A stretch of DNA of 64,000 nt, taken from Niallia sp. FSL W8-0635. GTDB taxonomy: Bacteria; Bacillota; Bacilli; Bacillales; Cytobacillaceae. The notes below the pieces were generated by a model, which searched no databases, was not told where the DNA came from, and saw nothing but the letters and a program-made list of their open reading frames with translations. Location of the stretch: contig NZ_JBBOYD010000002.1 in NCBI RefSeq assembly GCF_038007965.1, positions 1 to 64,000 of the forward strand, read 5' to 3'. Both the position numbers and the translations under genes were made by a program. Of the stretch, positions 43,420-52,699 are shown piece after piece (the stretch's first letter is position 1; each line of letters begins with the position of its first letter).

Positions 43420-43469
43420 TTATTCAAGTAAATATTTGAATATTGACATTAAAGCTTGCTCATTATAAG
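43420..43469 (+). promoter_or_regulatory. cadC1 promoter with CadC-type operator
   Basis: The 20-mer at 43420-43439 (half-sites TATTCAA and TTTGA) matches the cadCA operator in 17 of 20 bases. TTGACA at 43443-43448 is followed by TATAAG at 43464-43469, a short 15-base spacer. Confidence 0.6.
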
Positions 43470-43500
43470 CTAATCACATATTTTTAATGAGGTGGGAAAA

Positions 43501-43881
43501 TTGTCATTAGTTGATAAAAATATAAAAGATACTCTAAAAGATGAATGTGAGATCTATTGTTATGACCCTATAAAAGTATCAAGGTTACAAGATTTGTTAA
43601 GTTCTAAAAGTACACTTCATCTATCAAAAAAATTTAAACTTCTTGCTGATGAGACACGATTAAAGATTATTCTTTCATTAGCTATAGAAGGGGAACTTTG
43701 TGTATGTGATGTGGCTAATATTATTCAGTCCTCTATAGCTACAGCTTCGTATCATTTGAGGTTTTTAAAACGCTCAGGTGTAGCTAACTATAGAAAGGAA
43801 GGTAAATTAGCATTTTACTATATCGATGATGAAATTTTTAAATCGATGGTTCTACTTTCTTTTCATCATAAGGAGAGTTGA
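43501..43881 (+). CDS. cadC: CadC-type ArsR/SmtB metalloregulator 1
   Basis: A 126-residue winged-helix repressor. The metal site [10 protein letters not shown] is present, as are an N-terminal Cys pair region (DECEIYCYDP) and recognition helix SSIATASYHLRFLKRSG, matching CadC, which binds Cd/Pb/Zn through N-terminal and alpha-3 cysteines. TTG at 43501 is preferred: GAGGTGG lies four to five bases upstream and the GTG at 43492 is inside it. It is monocistronic. A matching operator lies upstream, and another lies before cadD/resA. Confidence 0.85.
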   Translation: MSLVDKNIKDTLKDECEIYCYDPIKVSRLQDLLSSKSTLHLSKKFKLLADETRLKIILSLAIEGELCVCDVANIIQSSIATASYHLRFLKRSGVANYRKEGKLAFYYIDDEIFKSMVLLSFHHKES

Positions 43882-43944
43882 ATAAGAATAGAAATTCGGA
43901 TATGTTTAAAATACATTTTCAAAAATACTGTCAATTTACATAAG

Positions 43945-43975
43945 TGGAGGGGATCTACAAGATTATTCCCCTCCA
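43945..43975. terminator. Hairpin between cadC1 and ccsB
   Basis: TGGAGGGGA pairs with TCCCCTCCA between convergent genes; the T-run is weak. Confidence 0.45.
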
Positions 43976-44045
43976 ATAACATAGATAAAAATGAATTTAG
44001 ATTTATCACATAAACTTTTAGTTAGCTTTAAAAGAATTTATTTCT

Positions 44046-45221
44046 TTATGCATAAGAGTGTAGACCAGCAATAATTAGATTAACGAAAATTAGGTTGAAA
44101 ATAATAATTCCAAAACCTATTACTCCGAGCCATGCTGATTTTTCACCATGCCAACCTTTCGATAGGCGGAGGTGTAAATAGGCAGCATAAAATAACCATG
44201 TAATTAAGGCCCATACCTCCTTAGGATCCCATCCCCAGAAACGCGTCCACGCAATTTGAGCCCAGATCATCGCAAAAATAAGAGCACCCAAAGTGAATAT
44301 TGGAAAACCTATTGCAACGGATCTGTATCCGATTTCATCGACCAAATCAAGTTTGATATTTTTCGTTAATGGCTGAAGCGCTGCAGCAATTCTTTTTCTT
44401 AAAATCAGTCTTAGCACCCCGTATAAAAATAAACCTGTAACAGATGACCAGATAACTGTGTTTAGTTTGCCTGCTGCAATGATAGCTGGTACTTCAACAA
44501 AGGCTTCCATTTTACCTTTTGTAAGTAATTCACCTTGATTTGGACCTACAATGGAAGGTAGATTATATGTCATTTCAACCTCTTGATCATTTTTATCAAC
44601 CCATTTGTAGACGGCTTCATACTCCATCCCTCTGAAAACACTTGTAACCACTACAAAAGCAAGTGTCGCCACAATCGTGTACATGACAACTTCTAGCCAA
44701 AAGGTCCCTTTTGAGCGTTTCGTCTGATCAACAGAACGAAGTAAATAAATGACCCCTGAAATGAAACTACTGGCCAAAATAGCTGAACCTAGTGCAGTTG
44801 TTGTTACGTGAATAGCAAGCCAATCGCTTTGAAGTGCTGGTATTAATGGAGAAATGTCTGTCGGAAACATACTCCCATAAGCAATAATCAATAATGTTAT
44901 TGGTAAAGTAAACAAACCTAATACTGCTACCTTATAGATAAAATAAAGAATTATGAAAGCCAGGACCATCATCATGCTAAAGGCTGTAATGAATTCAAAC
45001 ATATTACTAACAGGCGCTTGTCCAGAAGCGACCCATCGAGTAATAAAATATCCCAAATGGGAAGCAAAAGCTAGAATAGTGATAGTTATTGCGACTTTTG
45101 CCCATTTACTTGGTTTTTCATATTGTTTTCTCTTATCTCGAATAGCTCCTCCAAATAAAAATGTTGCAACTAGATATAGTAAGAATGCTGCATATAATAA
45201 GTTACTGCTAAGGGCTACCAC
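44046..45221 (-). CDS. ccsB: Cytochrome c biogenesis protein CcsB/ResC
   Basis: A 391-residue multi-spanning membrane protein. The heme-handling tryptophan motif [17 protein letters not shown] is near residue 325, with conserved His residues on either side ([20 protein letters not shown]). CcsA/ResC exports heme and with ResB forms System II holocytochrome c synthase. A large extracytoplasmic loop lies near residues 200-240. GTG start follows AAAGGAGG. It is the last gene of resA-ccdA-resB-ccsB. Confidence 0.9.
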   Translation of the reverse strand: MVALSSNLLYAAFLLYLVATFLFGGAIRDKRKQYEKPSKWAKVAITITILAFASHLGYFITRWVASGQAPVSNMFEFITAFSMMMVLAFIILYFIYKVAVLGLFTLPITLLIIAYGSMFPTDISPLIPALQSDWLAIHVTTTALGSAILASSFISGVIYLLRSVDQTKRSKGTFWLEVVMYTIVATLAFVVVTSVFRGMEYEAVYKWVDKNDQEVEMTYNLPSIVGPNQGELLTKGKMEAFVEVPAIIAAGKLNTVIWSSVTGLFLYGVLRLILRKRIAAALQPLTKNIKLDLVDEIGYRSVAIGFPIFTLGALIFAMIWAQIAWTRFWGWDPKEVWALITWLFYAAYLHLRLSKGWHGEKSAWLGVIGFGIIIFNLIFVNLIIAGLHSYA

Positions 45222-45243
45222 ATCATTTCCTCCTTTACGAATT

Positions 45244-46878
45244 TTAGCTTTTCTCGTTTGTTTGATCGGTTAGTTCTTGAATGCTGGTTTCTTTTAAAAT
45301 ACCGTTCACTTCATTTTGTATACCATACCAATTTTTATTTGTATGTCCTGCAATTAATACGTTGTCACCATCCCGTCTAATCCATATACGTCTATGATTC
45401 CAATACATTCCTTGAATAACTCCAATCATGAAAATAGCACCGCCAACTCCTAGAAACCATAACGTATTATCTTTCCGAACTGTAAGGGCTGACAGGTTTT
45501 TTGTTTCAACGCCTTCAAATTTCATTTTTAATTGATTATCTTCGTCTGGGTCAAATGTTTGTTTAATGGCAATAAAGCTTCTTTCACCTTCTGGTTTTTC
45601 AGGAGATATCATGTTAAATACAAATGCTGGATTGTCGGGAACACGGTTTTTTGTATCAGGTACACCTTCACTATTGAAATAGAAGTTTGGCAAATAAGTC
45701 ACAATTTCAACTTTATACCCATTGCCTAAATCATACTCCTTGTTTGGCTCTAACAAATCAACTTTAATCTTGCCAAAACTTTCTTCTGTCTCTTTGTCTA
45801 CTAAATTAAAATTAAACTTATTTAGTTCATTTAATTTATAAGAGGTTTGATAAAGAGCATATGAATCGTGTTTTAAGGGGTAATTAACTCTAATTTGTTC
45901 ATCTTTTATCTTTTCAAGTTCAGGTTCTGCCCCGTGAACAATTTCACCCTTTCGTTCATACAAAGTCACGTTTGTTTGAAAGTTTTTAACGACATTTCCA
46001 TCTCCGACTCGTGAAAGAGTATTAGAAAAAACTTCATCCTCTTGATCTTTTTGATAGGTATCCATAATGAACTTATCGCTGGTTAAATAGTATTTTCCAT
46101 CGGTTCCTGGGATAACACTTGTTTCACCGTCACGAATCCAAAGCATTTCGTCTACATACATCCCCGGCACAAATCGCAGCATTCCTCCAATGAGGAAAAT
46201 AATTAGTCCAACATGGTTCACATAAGGTCCCCATCTTGAAAATCGACTTTTTTCAGCTAGAAAATGACCATTTTCTTCACGTACTTGATAACGCTTCCTC
46301 TTCAAGTTGGATATTATCAAATCCAGTTGTTCATCAAGGTTCTCTTCGACATTTGTTTCACTGAAAAGACGTTGTCTACGCAAGAAACTTTCATGACGTG
46401 TAATCCCTTGCTTTTTCAAAGCGCGATACAATGGAATAAACCGGTCCAAACTCGCGACAACAAGTGATATCCCAAGAGCTGCTATTAATAAAAAATACCA
46501 CCATGAACTATATAGATTGTGAAAACCTAATTCATAATACATTTGTCCAAGAAATCCATATTCATCTTTATAAAACTCTTGTGGGACAACGGTTGGAGGA
46601 ATATACATCTCTTGAGGAAAAATGGTTCCAATCGCAGAAGCAATTAAAAGAAGAACAATTATCCAAATTCCTACTTTAACGGATGAGAAAAAGTTCCAAA
46701 TCTTATCGATAAGTGACTTTTTATATGTTTGTGAGCGTCTTGCGCCTCCATCGTATCTCATATCCAATAGTTTTTCAGAAACTTCATCCTTCTTATTCCC
46801 GATAGTTCGTCCACAAGATTCACAAAGAACCGTTCCATGTGGAATGGAGTGACCACATTCGCATTTGACATGTTCCAT
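45244..46878 (-). CDS. resB: Cytochrome c biogenesis protein ResB
   Basis: A 544-residue protein. An N-terminal zinc-ribbon-like segment ([18 protein letters not shown]) precedes the ResB core: membrane helices at about 65-85, 130-150 and 210-230, a long extracytoplasmic domain, and a final helix near 475-495 with WNHRRIWIR. It forms the heme channel/synthase complex with CcsB. AAGGAG lies eight bases before the ATG; ccsB follows after 22 bp. It is full length, so the system should be functional. Confidence 0.9.
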   Translation of the reverse strand: MEHVKCECGHSIPHGTVLCESCGRTIGNKKDEVSEKLLDMRYDGGARRSQTYKKSLIDKIWNFFSSVKVGIWIIVLLLIASAIGTIFPQEMYIPPTVVPQEFYKDEYGFLGQMYYELGFHNLYSSWWYFLLIAALGISLVVASLDRFIPLYRALKKQGITRHESFLRRQRLFSETNVEENLDEQLDLIISNLKRKRYQVREENGHFLAEKSRFSRWGPYVNHVGLIIFLIGGMLRFVPGMYVDEMLWIRDGETSVIPGTDGKYYLTSDKFIMDTYQKDQEDEVFSNTLSRVGDGNVVKNFQTNVTLYERKGEIVHGAEPELEKIKDEQIRVNYPLKHDSYALYQTSYKLNELNKFNFNLVDKETEESFGKIKVDLLEPNKEYDLGNGYKVEIVTYLPNFYFNSEGVPDTKNRVPDNPAFVFNMISPEKPEGERSFIAIKQTFDPDEDNQLKMKFEGVETKNLSALTVRKDNTLWFLGVGGAIFMIGVIQGMYWNHRRIWIRRDGDNVLIAGHTNKNWYGIQNEVNGILKETSIQELTDQTNEKS

Positions 46879-46982
46879 TCTAATAACTCCTTACGATTTA
46901 ATCATTTAAATATACTTAACTACACTTTTAATTTTTCAGATTTGCTTTTTAATCCATTAAAAAGAATGATTCTAAAAACCCC

Positions 46983-47690
46983 TTAAAATCCAGTAAATCC
47001 TCCGAACAAACTTGTTAAGACTGCAATAATTTTTGTCATCATATTAAAGTACAATAATCCCCCCATCACAATCATCAAAATGCCTCCTATTGACATAAAG
47101 ATTGCACTGTGTTTCTTTAGAAAAGTCATCTTATCGATAAATAAAGACATTAATAGAAATGGAATAGAAAAACCTAAGACATAGAACAGCATGTATAGTA
47201 ATCCTTTTCCTGGGTCTGATACACCTAATGCAATGACACCTGCAAGAATTGGACCTGTACAAGGAGTCCATCCAGCAGCAAAACCAAGCCCAATTAAAAT
47301 TGATCCAATATAACCTGAAGGCCTCTTTTGAAAATGAATTTTCTTATCAGAAAGTAGGAAATCAAATTTAAGAACCCCTGTTAGAACTAAACCAAAAAAC
47401 ACCATCACAATAGCTCCAAGTTGCCTTAACAAATCTTGATAATCCATAAAAAATGTACCGATAAAAGAAGTAGAAAGTCCCAAAGCTAAAAATATGATGG
47501 AAAATCCTACCAAAAACAAGATGGTGTGTATAAAAGCTTTCCTTCTTAAAATACCTTTTCCTTCTTTTAGGTCATTTATAGACACTCCTGTAATATAGGA
47601 AAGAAAAGCTGGATACAAAGGAAGTGAACAAGGCGAAATAAATGATAAAAGACCTGCACCAAATGCAAGAAATAAGCTTAGTTGTTCCAA
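46983..47690 (-). CDS. ccdA: Thiol-disulfide transporter CcdA
   Basis: A 235-residue protein with six membrane segments and the two reactive Cys: SPCSLPLYPAF near residue 21 and TPCTGPIL near 145. CcdA passes electrons from cytosolic thioredoxin across the membrane to ResA. TTG start with AGGTGG upstream. It lies between resA and resB, completing the reductive branch of cytochrome c maturation. Confidence 0.92.
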   Translation of the reverse strand: MEQLSLFLAFGAGLLSFISPCSLPLYPAFLSYITGVSINDLKEGKGILRRKAFIHTILFLVGFSIIFLALGLSTSFIGTFFMDYQDLLRQLGAIVMVFFGLVLTGVLKFDFLLSDKKIHFQKRPSGYIGSILIGLGFAAGWTPCTGPILAGVIALGVSDPGKGLLYMLFYVLGFSIPFLLMSLFIDKMTFLKKHSAIFMSIGGILMIVMGGLLYFNMMTKIIAVLTSLFGGFTGF

Positions 47691-47718
47691 AAAGATACCA
47701 CCTAACTGTTTATTAATT

Positions 47719-48246
47719 CTATGGCTTAATGAGTTCCATGTAATTTGCTATATCCCTTTCGGTCATACTTCCTGTGATCACTTTTAACACTTTTCCTTTC
47801 TTATCGATCAAAAATGTTGTAGGAATCGGGGTTATGTCATATGCTTCCGTCACAGCTCGATCTTTATCTTTAAGTATAGGAAATGTAAGCCCATGCCTAT
47901 TTACAAACGATTCAATAGCAATATCACTTTCTGCAATATTAACCGCCAATATCTCTACACCAAGATTCTTAAAATGGTTATACTGTCTTTCCATATATGG
48001 CATTTCCTTTTCACAAGGCTTGCACCAAGTACCCCAAAAGTTTAGAAAAACTCCTTTTCCTTTTAAATCAGAAAGTTGAACGTTGTTACCGTTCATATCT
48101 TCAAGAACAAAATCAGGTGCTTGATCCCCTGCTTGAACCCGTATTCTTTCAGTGAAAAAGTTTTGATAAAGAGTATAGGCTACTGCTAAAGCCATAAGAA
48201 GTAGAAGGCTAATACGTACAATAGATCTGGTTCTTTTGTTTTTCAT
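47719..48246 (-). CDS. resA: Thiol-disulfide oxidoreductase ResA
   Basis: A 175-residue thioredoxin-like lipid-anchored or membrane-anchored protein: one N-terminal helix (SIVRISLLLLMALAVAYTLY), then the fold with active site WGTWCKPCEKEMP near residue 77 and cis-Pro in ITPIPTTF. ResA reduces the Cys pairs of apocytochrome c for heme attachment. ATG at 48246 follows AAGGGAGAG by four bases. First gene of the operon; its promoter region contains a CadC-type operator shared with cadD. Confidence 0.92.
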   Translation of the reverse strand: MKNKRTRSIVRISLLLLMALAVAYTLYQNFFTERIRVQAGDQAPDFVLEDMNGNNVQLSDLKGKGVFLNFWGTWCKPCEKEMPYMERQYNHFKNLGVEILAVNIAESDIAIESFVNRHGLTFPILKDKDRAVTEAYDITPIPTTFLIDKKGKVLKVITGSMTERDIANYMELIKP

Positions 48247-48289
48247 TTTACTCTCCCTTTTTATTTTCATTCAAACCAACATTTTAATG

Positions 48290-48349
48290 TTGACATTTTA
48301 CATTAATAATTTTAATCTAAAAGCACAATATACTCAAATGATTATTTGA
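48290..48349. promoter_or_regulatory. Divergent cadD / resA promoters with CadC-type operator
   Basis: Plus strand: TTGACA (48290-48295), 17 bases, TAATCT (48313-48318). Minus strand: TTGAGT (48337-48332), 17 bases, TAAAAT (48314-48309). The 20-mer at 48330-48349 matches the cadCA operator at 18 of 20 bases and overlaps the minus-strand -35, placing it where a repressor could block both promoters. Confidence 0.6.
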
Positions 48350-48509
48350 ATAATAACTTCCAATATTTTCACCTAAAATACTATCTATTAATTTTAGGAT
48401 CGTGCAAAGTGAAATTCTAAATCATTACATGAAGGGTAAATAATAGAATGTGTAACAAACTAACACAACAAAATATATTCTATTCCGTATTTTAAAAAGG
48501 AGTTTTTTT

Positions 48510-49187
48510 ATGAATTTAATTTTAACTATTCTCTCTGCTTTAGGGTCTTTTATAGTAACCAATATCGATGATATTTTTGTCTTGATGTTGCTGTTCTCTC
48601 AGGCAAGTTCACAAGCTAAAGCAAGTAATGGCCGAACGGTTAACATGCAGCCGAAGGGAAGTCGTATTTACCCTAAAGATATAGTCATTGGCCAATATCT
48701 TGGTTTTGCACTTTTAGTTTTAATTAGCCTTTTAGCTACATTTGGAGTAACACTCATTCCTGATCAGTGGGTAGGATTATTAGGACTAATCCCGATCTAC
48801 CTAGGAGTTAAACTGTTTATAAAGGGTGAAGATGAAAATGAAGGTGCTATTCTTTCCAGTTTAAATAAATTTAATAAGTTCTATTTAAGTGTAGCCTTTA
48901 TCACCTTTGCTAATGGTGGAGATAATATTGGAATTTATGTTCCGTTCTTTTCTACTTTAAATAACAACCAACTGGTCATTACAGTTGTTACTTTCTTTAT
49001 AATGGTTGCGGTCTGGTGTTTAATCGGATATCGTCTAGCAAGATTCAGATATGTTTCTGAAACACTTGAGAAATACGGCCGATGGGTTATTCCAATTGTG
49101 TTTATAGGATTAGGCCTTTATATCATGGCAGAAAATAATATATTTTCTAACCTGTGGTCTCACTTCGTAAATTTTGAAAATAATTAA
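48510..49187 (+). CDS. cadD: CadD-family cadmium resistance transporter
   Basis: A 225-residue membrane protein with about five to six helices. The signature N-terminal FIVTNIDDIFVLMLLFSQ and the later ANGGDNIGIYVPFF match CadD, with acidic residues in the membrane that could bind Cd2+. CadD confers cadmium resistance by export or sequestration. AAGGAG lies upstream. It is followed by an lspA gene on the same strand and preceded by a putative CadC operator. Confidence 0.9.
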   Translation: MNLILTILSALGSFIVTNIDDIFVLMLLFSQASSQAKASNGRTVNMQPKGSRIYPKDIVIGQYLGFALLVLISLLATFGVTLIPDQWVGLLGLIPIYLGVKLFIKGEDENEGAILSSLNKFNKFYLSVAFITFANGGDNIGIYVPFFSTLNNNQLVITVVTFFIMVAVWCLIGYRLARFRYVSETLEKYGRWVIPIVFIGLGLYIMAENNIFSNLWSHFVNFENN

Positions 49188-49296
49188 ATTCTCAATTAAC
49201 CGTAATGACTTACGATCATTTTACTGATAAATCCCCTTTACTTTTAAAGTATTAAGTACAATTCTTTATAGAAAATAGAACTCCGAGGTGACGACT

Positions 49297-49743
49297 TTGT
49301 ATTGGATCATTATTCTCACAGTAAGTATTGATCAATTATGTAAATATTTAGTTCGAAATTTTATGGACTACGGACAATCCATTCCACTTATCAATGGTGT
49401 TTTTCAATTAACATCTCATCGTAATGCGGGTGCTGCCTGGGGAATTTTTTCGGGACAAAAAATATTCTTGATTAGTATTGCAATTATTGTTATTGTCTTT
49501 GGCCTTATTTATTCTCGTAAAGTCTCCGATAAGCTAACACGTATAGCCTTTGGATTTTTTATAGGAGGTGCAATGGGAAACGTTGTAGATCGTTTAATTT
49601 TTGGGGAAGTAACAGATATGTTCGAAGTTACATTTATTAATTATCCAATTTTTAATACTGCGGATGTATTTTTAGTTAGTGGAGCTATTTTATTAATGAT
49701 AAGTACTTATAGAGAATCTAAAACACAAAAAAATCTATCCTAG
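49297..49743 (+). CDS. lspA: Lipoprotein signal peptidase LspA (accessory)
   Basis: A 148-residue, four-helix aspartic peptidase: conserved Asp in TVSIDQLCK, and the catalytic Asp pair in GNVVDRLIFG and FNTADVFLVSG. It removes signal peptides of lipoproteins. TTG at 49297 is preferred with GAGGTGA five bases upstream. Chromosomes already carry lspA; accessory copies are known next to cadmium determinants in Firmicutes, where the reason is unclear. It follows cadD by about 110 bp. Confidence 0.9.
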   Translation: MYWIIILTVSIDQLCKYLVRNFMDYGQSIPLINGVFQLTSHRNAGAAWGIFSGQKIFLISIAIIVIVFGLIYSRKVSDKLTRIAFGFFIGGAMGNVVDRLIFGEVTDMFEVTFINYPIFNTADVFLVSGAILLMISTYRESKTQKNLS

Positions 49744-49914
49744 ATTATAGACACAAATCCATTTCTCATTCGATTTTTAAAGAAATTGACAAAATAACTT
49801 TATTAATTAAACGATTATTTTATTATTGAAATGAAGTGTGTTTTTCTTTATATGAATATTCCGTAAAACTCTTCAGGAAAGAGCTTTTAAGTTTTTTTAT
49901 CATCCTTTCGAAAG

Positions 49915-50196
49915 GAGGTGATAAATTGTATTATTGATTGAAATCGGAACTACTGCGTTAGCACACAACAGTAATAACAATAGCAATAATCACTCAATGT
50001 TCGATCGTACACACTACCATTTATGAAGGAAATGCAGCCAAATCTAACCGAACAAGAAATCAAAAATATGTATGATTTGTGTCTCAGCGACCAGGGACAA
50101 GCCTTAAACGCTATGCTCAGTACGAAAAATAATGAGCAAAATGCAATGAAAGTTGAACTAAGTCATAGACAATACGTGATAACGACTGTGATATAG
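49915..50196 (+). pseudogene. Degenerate small exported-protein gene
   Basis: After an AAAGGAGGTGATAA site, a frame reads LLIEIGTTALAHNSNNNSNN, like the signal-peptide end and mature start of the intact gene at 51735 (LGIGTAALAHSNN), but the N-terminal signal is shortened and a frameshift near 50022 is needed to continue into MKEMQPNLTEQEIKNMYDLC. The second part (50023-50196) is open for 57 codons. It appears to be a decayed paralogue of the exported peptide. Confidence 0.45.
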
Positions 50197-50307
50197 GGTG
50201 GTAATAAATAGCTATCGCCATTTCAGGAAAGATAAGCCCTATCACTGTGAAGGGCAGTGGTTGGTAAGCCTATATACCAACAATTACTAGTATTGGAGGA
50301 GATTTTG
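50197..50307 (+). promoter_or_regulatory. cysK leader region
   Basis: The leader contains GCCCT...AGGGC and CACTG...CAGTG stems that overlap and are mutually exclusive. An AGGGTGGTAA stretch near 50194 recalls a T-box fragment but the rest of a T-box is missing. Regulation therefore unresolved. Confidence 0.3.
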
Positions 50308-51240
50308 ATGAAAGTGGCTAATTCAATTGTAGAACTTATCGGGAATACTCCACTTGTTAAACTAAATCGCGTTGTAAATCCTGATCATGCAGATGTCTAT
50401 TTAAAGCTTGAATATTTTAACCCAGGAAGTAGTGTAAAGGATCGTATTGCTATAGCCATGATTGAAGCAGCTGAAAAAGATGGAATCCTAAAGCCGGGAA
50501 GTACGATTGTTGAGCCAACTAGTGGAAATACAGGAATTGGGTTAGCAATGGTAGCTGCCGCAAAGGGATACAAAACGATTATCGTCATGCCAGAAACCAT
50601 GAGTATGGAACGTCGAAATTTACTCCGTGCCTATGGTGCCGAGCTCGTTTTAACTCCTGGACCGGAAGGTATGGGGGGAGCAATTCGCAAAGCTCAAGAG
50701 TTATTGGAGGAAAATCCACAGTATTTTGTTCCTCAGCAGTTTAATAATCCAGCCAATCCAAAAATCCATCAAGAAACAACTGGACAAGAGCTTGTTGGTC
50801 AAGCTGAAGAAATTGGTGGAATTGATGCTTTTGTTTCTGGAATTGGTACAGGAGGTACGGTTACAGGTGCTGGTCAGGTCCTTAAGGAAAAGTTTCCAGC
50901 AATACATATTGTTGCCGTTGAGCCAGTAGCATCCCCAGTCCTTTCTGGCGGTAAGCCAGGACCTCATAAAATTCAAGGAATTGGAGCTGGATTCATACCG
51001 GAAATTTTAGATACTGAAATTTATGATGAGGTCATTACAGTAGAGAATGAGCAAGCTTTTGAAACTTCACGTCTGGTAGCAAAACAAGAAGGGATTCTTG
51101 GTGGGATTTCTTCAGGAGCTGCCATATATGCTGCCTTGAAAGTAGCTGAGAAGCTTGGTAAAGGAAAAAAAGTTGTTGCGATTATTCCAAGTAATGGAGA
51201 AAGATATTTAAGCACACCTCTTTATCAATTCGAAGGTTAA
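50308..51240 (+). CDS. cysK: Cysteine synthase (O-acetylserine sulfhydrylase)
   Basis: A 310-residue PLP enzyme: the Lys-bearing [10 protein letters not shown] (Schiff-base Lys near 42), [11 protein letters not shown] near 69, phosphate-binding GTGGT near 176 and the C-terminal SSGAA. It makes cysteine from O-acetylserine and sulfide. ATG at 50308 has GGAGGA eight bases upstream. Extra cysteine supply fits the thiol demand of Hg, Cd and As detoxification (inference). A perfect terminator follows. Confidence 0.95.
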   Translation: MKVANSIVELIGNTPLVKLNRVVNPDHADVYLKLEYFNPGSSVKDRIAIAMIEAAEKDGILKPGSTIVEPTSGNTGIGLAMVAAAKGYKTIIVMPETMSMERRNLLRAYGAELVLTPGPEGMGGAIRKAQELLEENPQYFVPQQFNNPANPKIHQETTGQELVGQAEEIGGIDAFVSGIGTGGTVTGAGQVLKEKFPAIHIVAVEPVASPVLSGGKPGPHKIQGIGAGFIPEILDTEIYDEVITVENEQAFETSRLVAKQEGILGGISSGAAIYAALKVAEKLGKGKKVVAIIPSNGERYLSTPLYQFEG

Positions 51241-51242
51241 AA

Positions 51243-51290
51243 ATTCTATGGGTGTAACTTGTTAAGAGCTACACCCATAGAATTTTTTTA
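51243..51290 (+). terminator. Terminator of cysK
   Basis: AATTCTATGGGTGTA pairs with TACACCCATAGAATT, followed by a T-run. Confidence 0.88.
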
Positions 51291-51319
51291 GTAAAAAAAA
51301 GGAGTAACCTGTTTATATA

Positions 51320-51544
51320 TTATGAAAGGCCTTTATACTTTCTTTCTAAATTACATAATCTCCTTTCAATATGATGGATCTTTTCTAATATTTCCTTTTG
51401 CATCAACAATTGCTGATACATCATTTTCCTCATATCATCCATAAATTTTTTCTCAATTTCCCATTCCTTTTCCTCTTGTCCATTATTTTCTTCTAATCGA
51501 TAAACATATGGATATTGATACCATTGATTAGGATAATAATACAT
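51320..51544 (-). CDS. Small Tyr-rich, coiled-coil protein (74 residues)
   Basis: The N-terminus is Tyr/Pro/Gln-rich (MYYYPNQWYQYPYVY), followed by an acidic stretch and a C-terminal amphipathic coiled coil (QQLLMQKEILEKIHHIERRLCNLERK). Spore-coat or similar structural proteins of Bacillaceae often look like this, but the family is not identified. ATG at 51544 follows AAAGGAGGG by five bases. It diverges from the exported peptide at 51735. Confidence 0.6.
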   Translation of the reverse strand: MYYYPNQWYQYPYVYRLEENNGQEEKEWEIEKKFMDDMRKMMYQQLLMQKEILEKIHHIERRLCNLERKYKGLS

Positions 51545-51734
51545 TTTTACCCTCCTTTTCATACGAGCGATCAATCTAAAATATGTATATAGGTAAAACT
51601 CAGTGTTTGTTTAAAAAAGTTTATTTTACTTATAAAGAAAGCTTTATCATTTTTGAATTTTTGTAAAATTCAATCTTCCCTTTTTTCGTATTTTATATAT
51701 ATGGGTATAATGAAGACAAAGGAGGGTGGAAGTA

Positions 51735-52028
51735 TTGAAAAAATTACTTACGTCTTTTGTAGCTATTGCTTTATTTCTAGGTATTGGCACTGCTGCTCTT
51801 GCACATTCAAACAACACTCCTAGTCAAGGGAATGGGAATGGAAATTTGCAACAAATGATGGATTATTGTTCTGAAATGATGGATTCTTTCATGAATAATC
51901 ATCAAAACAATATACCTAATGAAACCTCAACATCAAAGAATTTAAATACAGGACAGACAAATTCAAATAATAGTACCACGAATAACCACCAGAACCAAAA
52001 CCATTCTATGTATGACGATTGTTGGTAG
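51735..52028 (+). CDS. Small exported Asn/Gln/Met-rich protein
   Basis: A 97-residue protein with a Sec signal peptide (KKLLTSFVAIALFLGIGTAALA) and cleavage near AHS. The mature part is rich in Asn, Gln, His and Met, and includes QQMMDYCSEMMDSF and a terminal YDDCW; the Met, His and two Cys could bind soft metals. TTG at 51735 is preferred with AGGAGGG eight bases upstream. A decayed relative is at 49915-50196. A metal-binding role is inferred from composition and location. Confidence 0.65.
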   Translation: MKKLLTSFVAIALFLGIGTAALAHSNNTPSQGNGNGNLQQMMDYCSEMMDSFMNNHQNNIPNETSTSKNLNTGQTNSNNSTTNNHQNQNHSMYDDCW

Positions 52029-52040
52029 AAAATAACAACA

Positions 52041-52085
52041 GAAAGAGCATGGGCTACAATAAATGTCCAAGCTCTTTCTTTTTTT
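52041..52085 (+). terminator. Terminator of small exported protein gene
   Basis: GAAAGAGC pairs with GCTCTTTC and is followed by a T-run. Confidence 0.8.
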
Positions 52086-52161
52086 TATAAATAAAAAAAC
52101 AGTTTCCTATATCCTTACACAATATTTACGTCTTTCATGCTAATTGTAGCTTTGAAATGTT

Positions 52162-52233
52162 AAAAGTTTGATAAAAATGGATTCTCATATCAATACTTAG
52201 TTCAATTTTTTATAAAAAAGTTTGATCATTTCG
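52162..52233. repeat. Direct repeat flanking the mer region, copy 1
   Basis: AAAAGTTTGAT and ATGGATTCT, then TTTTTATAAAAAAGTTTGAT are repeated at about 55985-56056 in the same orientation. Together the copies bracket the mer operon. Confidence 0.55.
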
Positions 52234-52251
52234 TTGAAGGTGAATTTTTAT

Positions 52252-52491
52252 TTAGGTTAGTTCTTTGATATAGCCAATAACATTCCCTAAACAACAACTA
52301 CCTTGAGGGTTGTTCACCTCACAACCACATCGGTTTCCTTTTATGTTTTCACGAATATGTTTTACTGGATTAGGAGTAAGTCCTTTTTCAATATATTGTT
52401 TAATTTTTTCTTTTGTCCAACCGAAACAATAGCAGACTGGAACAACGGAAGAATCATCTTTTTGATGGGGTAGCGTCAGGAAAATGCGGAT
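52252..52491 (-). pseudogene. 3' fragment of a [2Fe-2S] metallochaperone-like gene
   Basis: About 70 codons remain. They hold CYCFGW and RCGCEVNNPQGSCCLG, the BFD-like cysteine pattern of putative iron-sulfur metallochaperones related to Archaeoglobus CopZ. The reading frame runs upstream into LTLPHQ and then non-homologous sequence with no start, so the N-terminal part is lost. Such genes are often found beside mer genes. Confidence 0.5.
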
Positions 52492-52512
52492 TTACAACGA
52501 TAAGGAAATTAC

Positions 52513-52610
52513 AATAATAAAAAGCCCAATTTCTCAGTATTAAAATTGAGAATTTGGACTTTTTTCGTTACTCTAGAAAAGCGTCTGAGTGTGGAAGATC
52601 TTAGTATAAA
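52513..52610. repeat. Degenerate IS-tail-like repeat, copy 1
   Basis: AAAAAGCCCAATTTCTC forms a stem with its complement, then CTTTTTTCGTTNCT and AAAGCGTC follow. Similar sequence lies at 55810-55890 and 62096-62150, always in the same orientation. Confidence 0.5.
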
Positions 52611-52699
52611 AGAATCAATATTGAAGTAATGTTTCTTACTATACTAAAGCGACCCGTTAGTAGCAAAAGGTAAGGTAAAAAAGCTCCAAAAAAGAAGAT

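Noticed and set aside
50190..50230. T-box riboswitch before cysK
   Set aside because: AGGGTGGTAA recalls the T-box core, but the specifier stem, full antiterminator and terminator are not visible and the sequence overlaps a degenerate gene.
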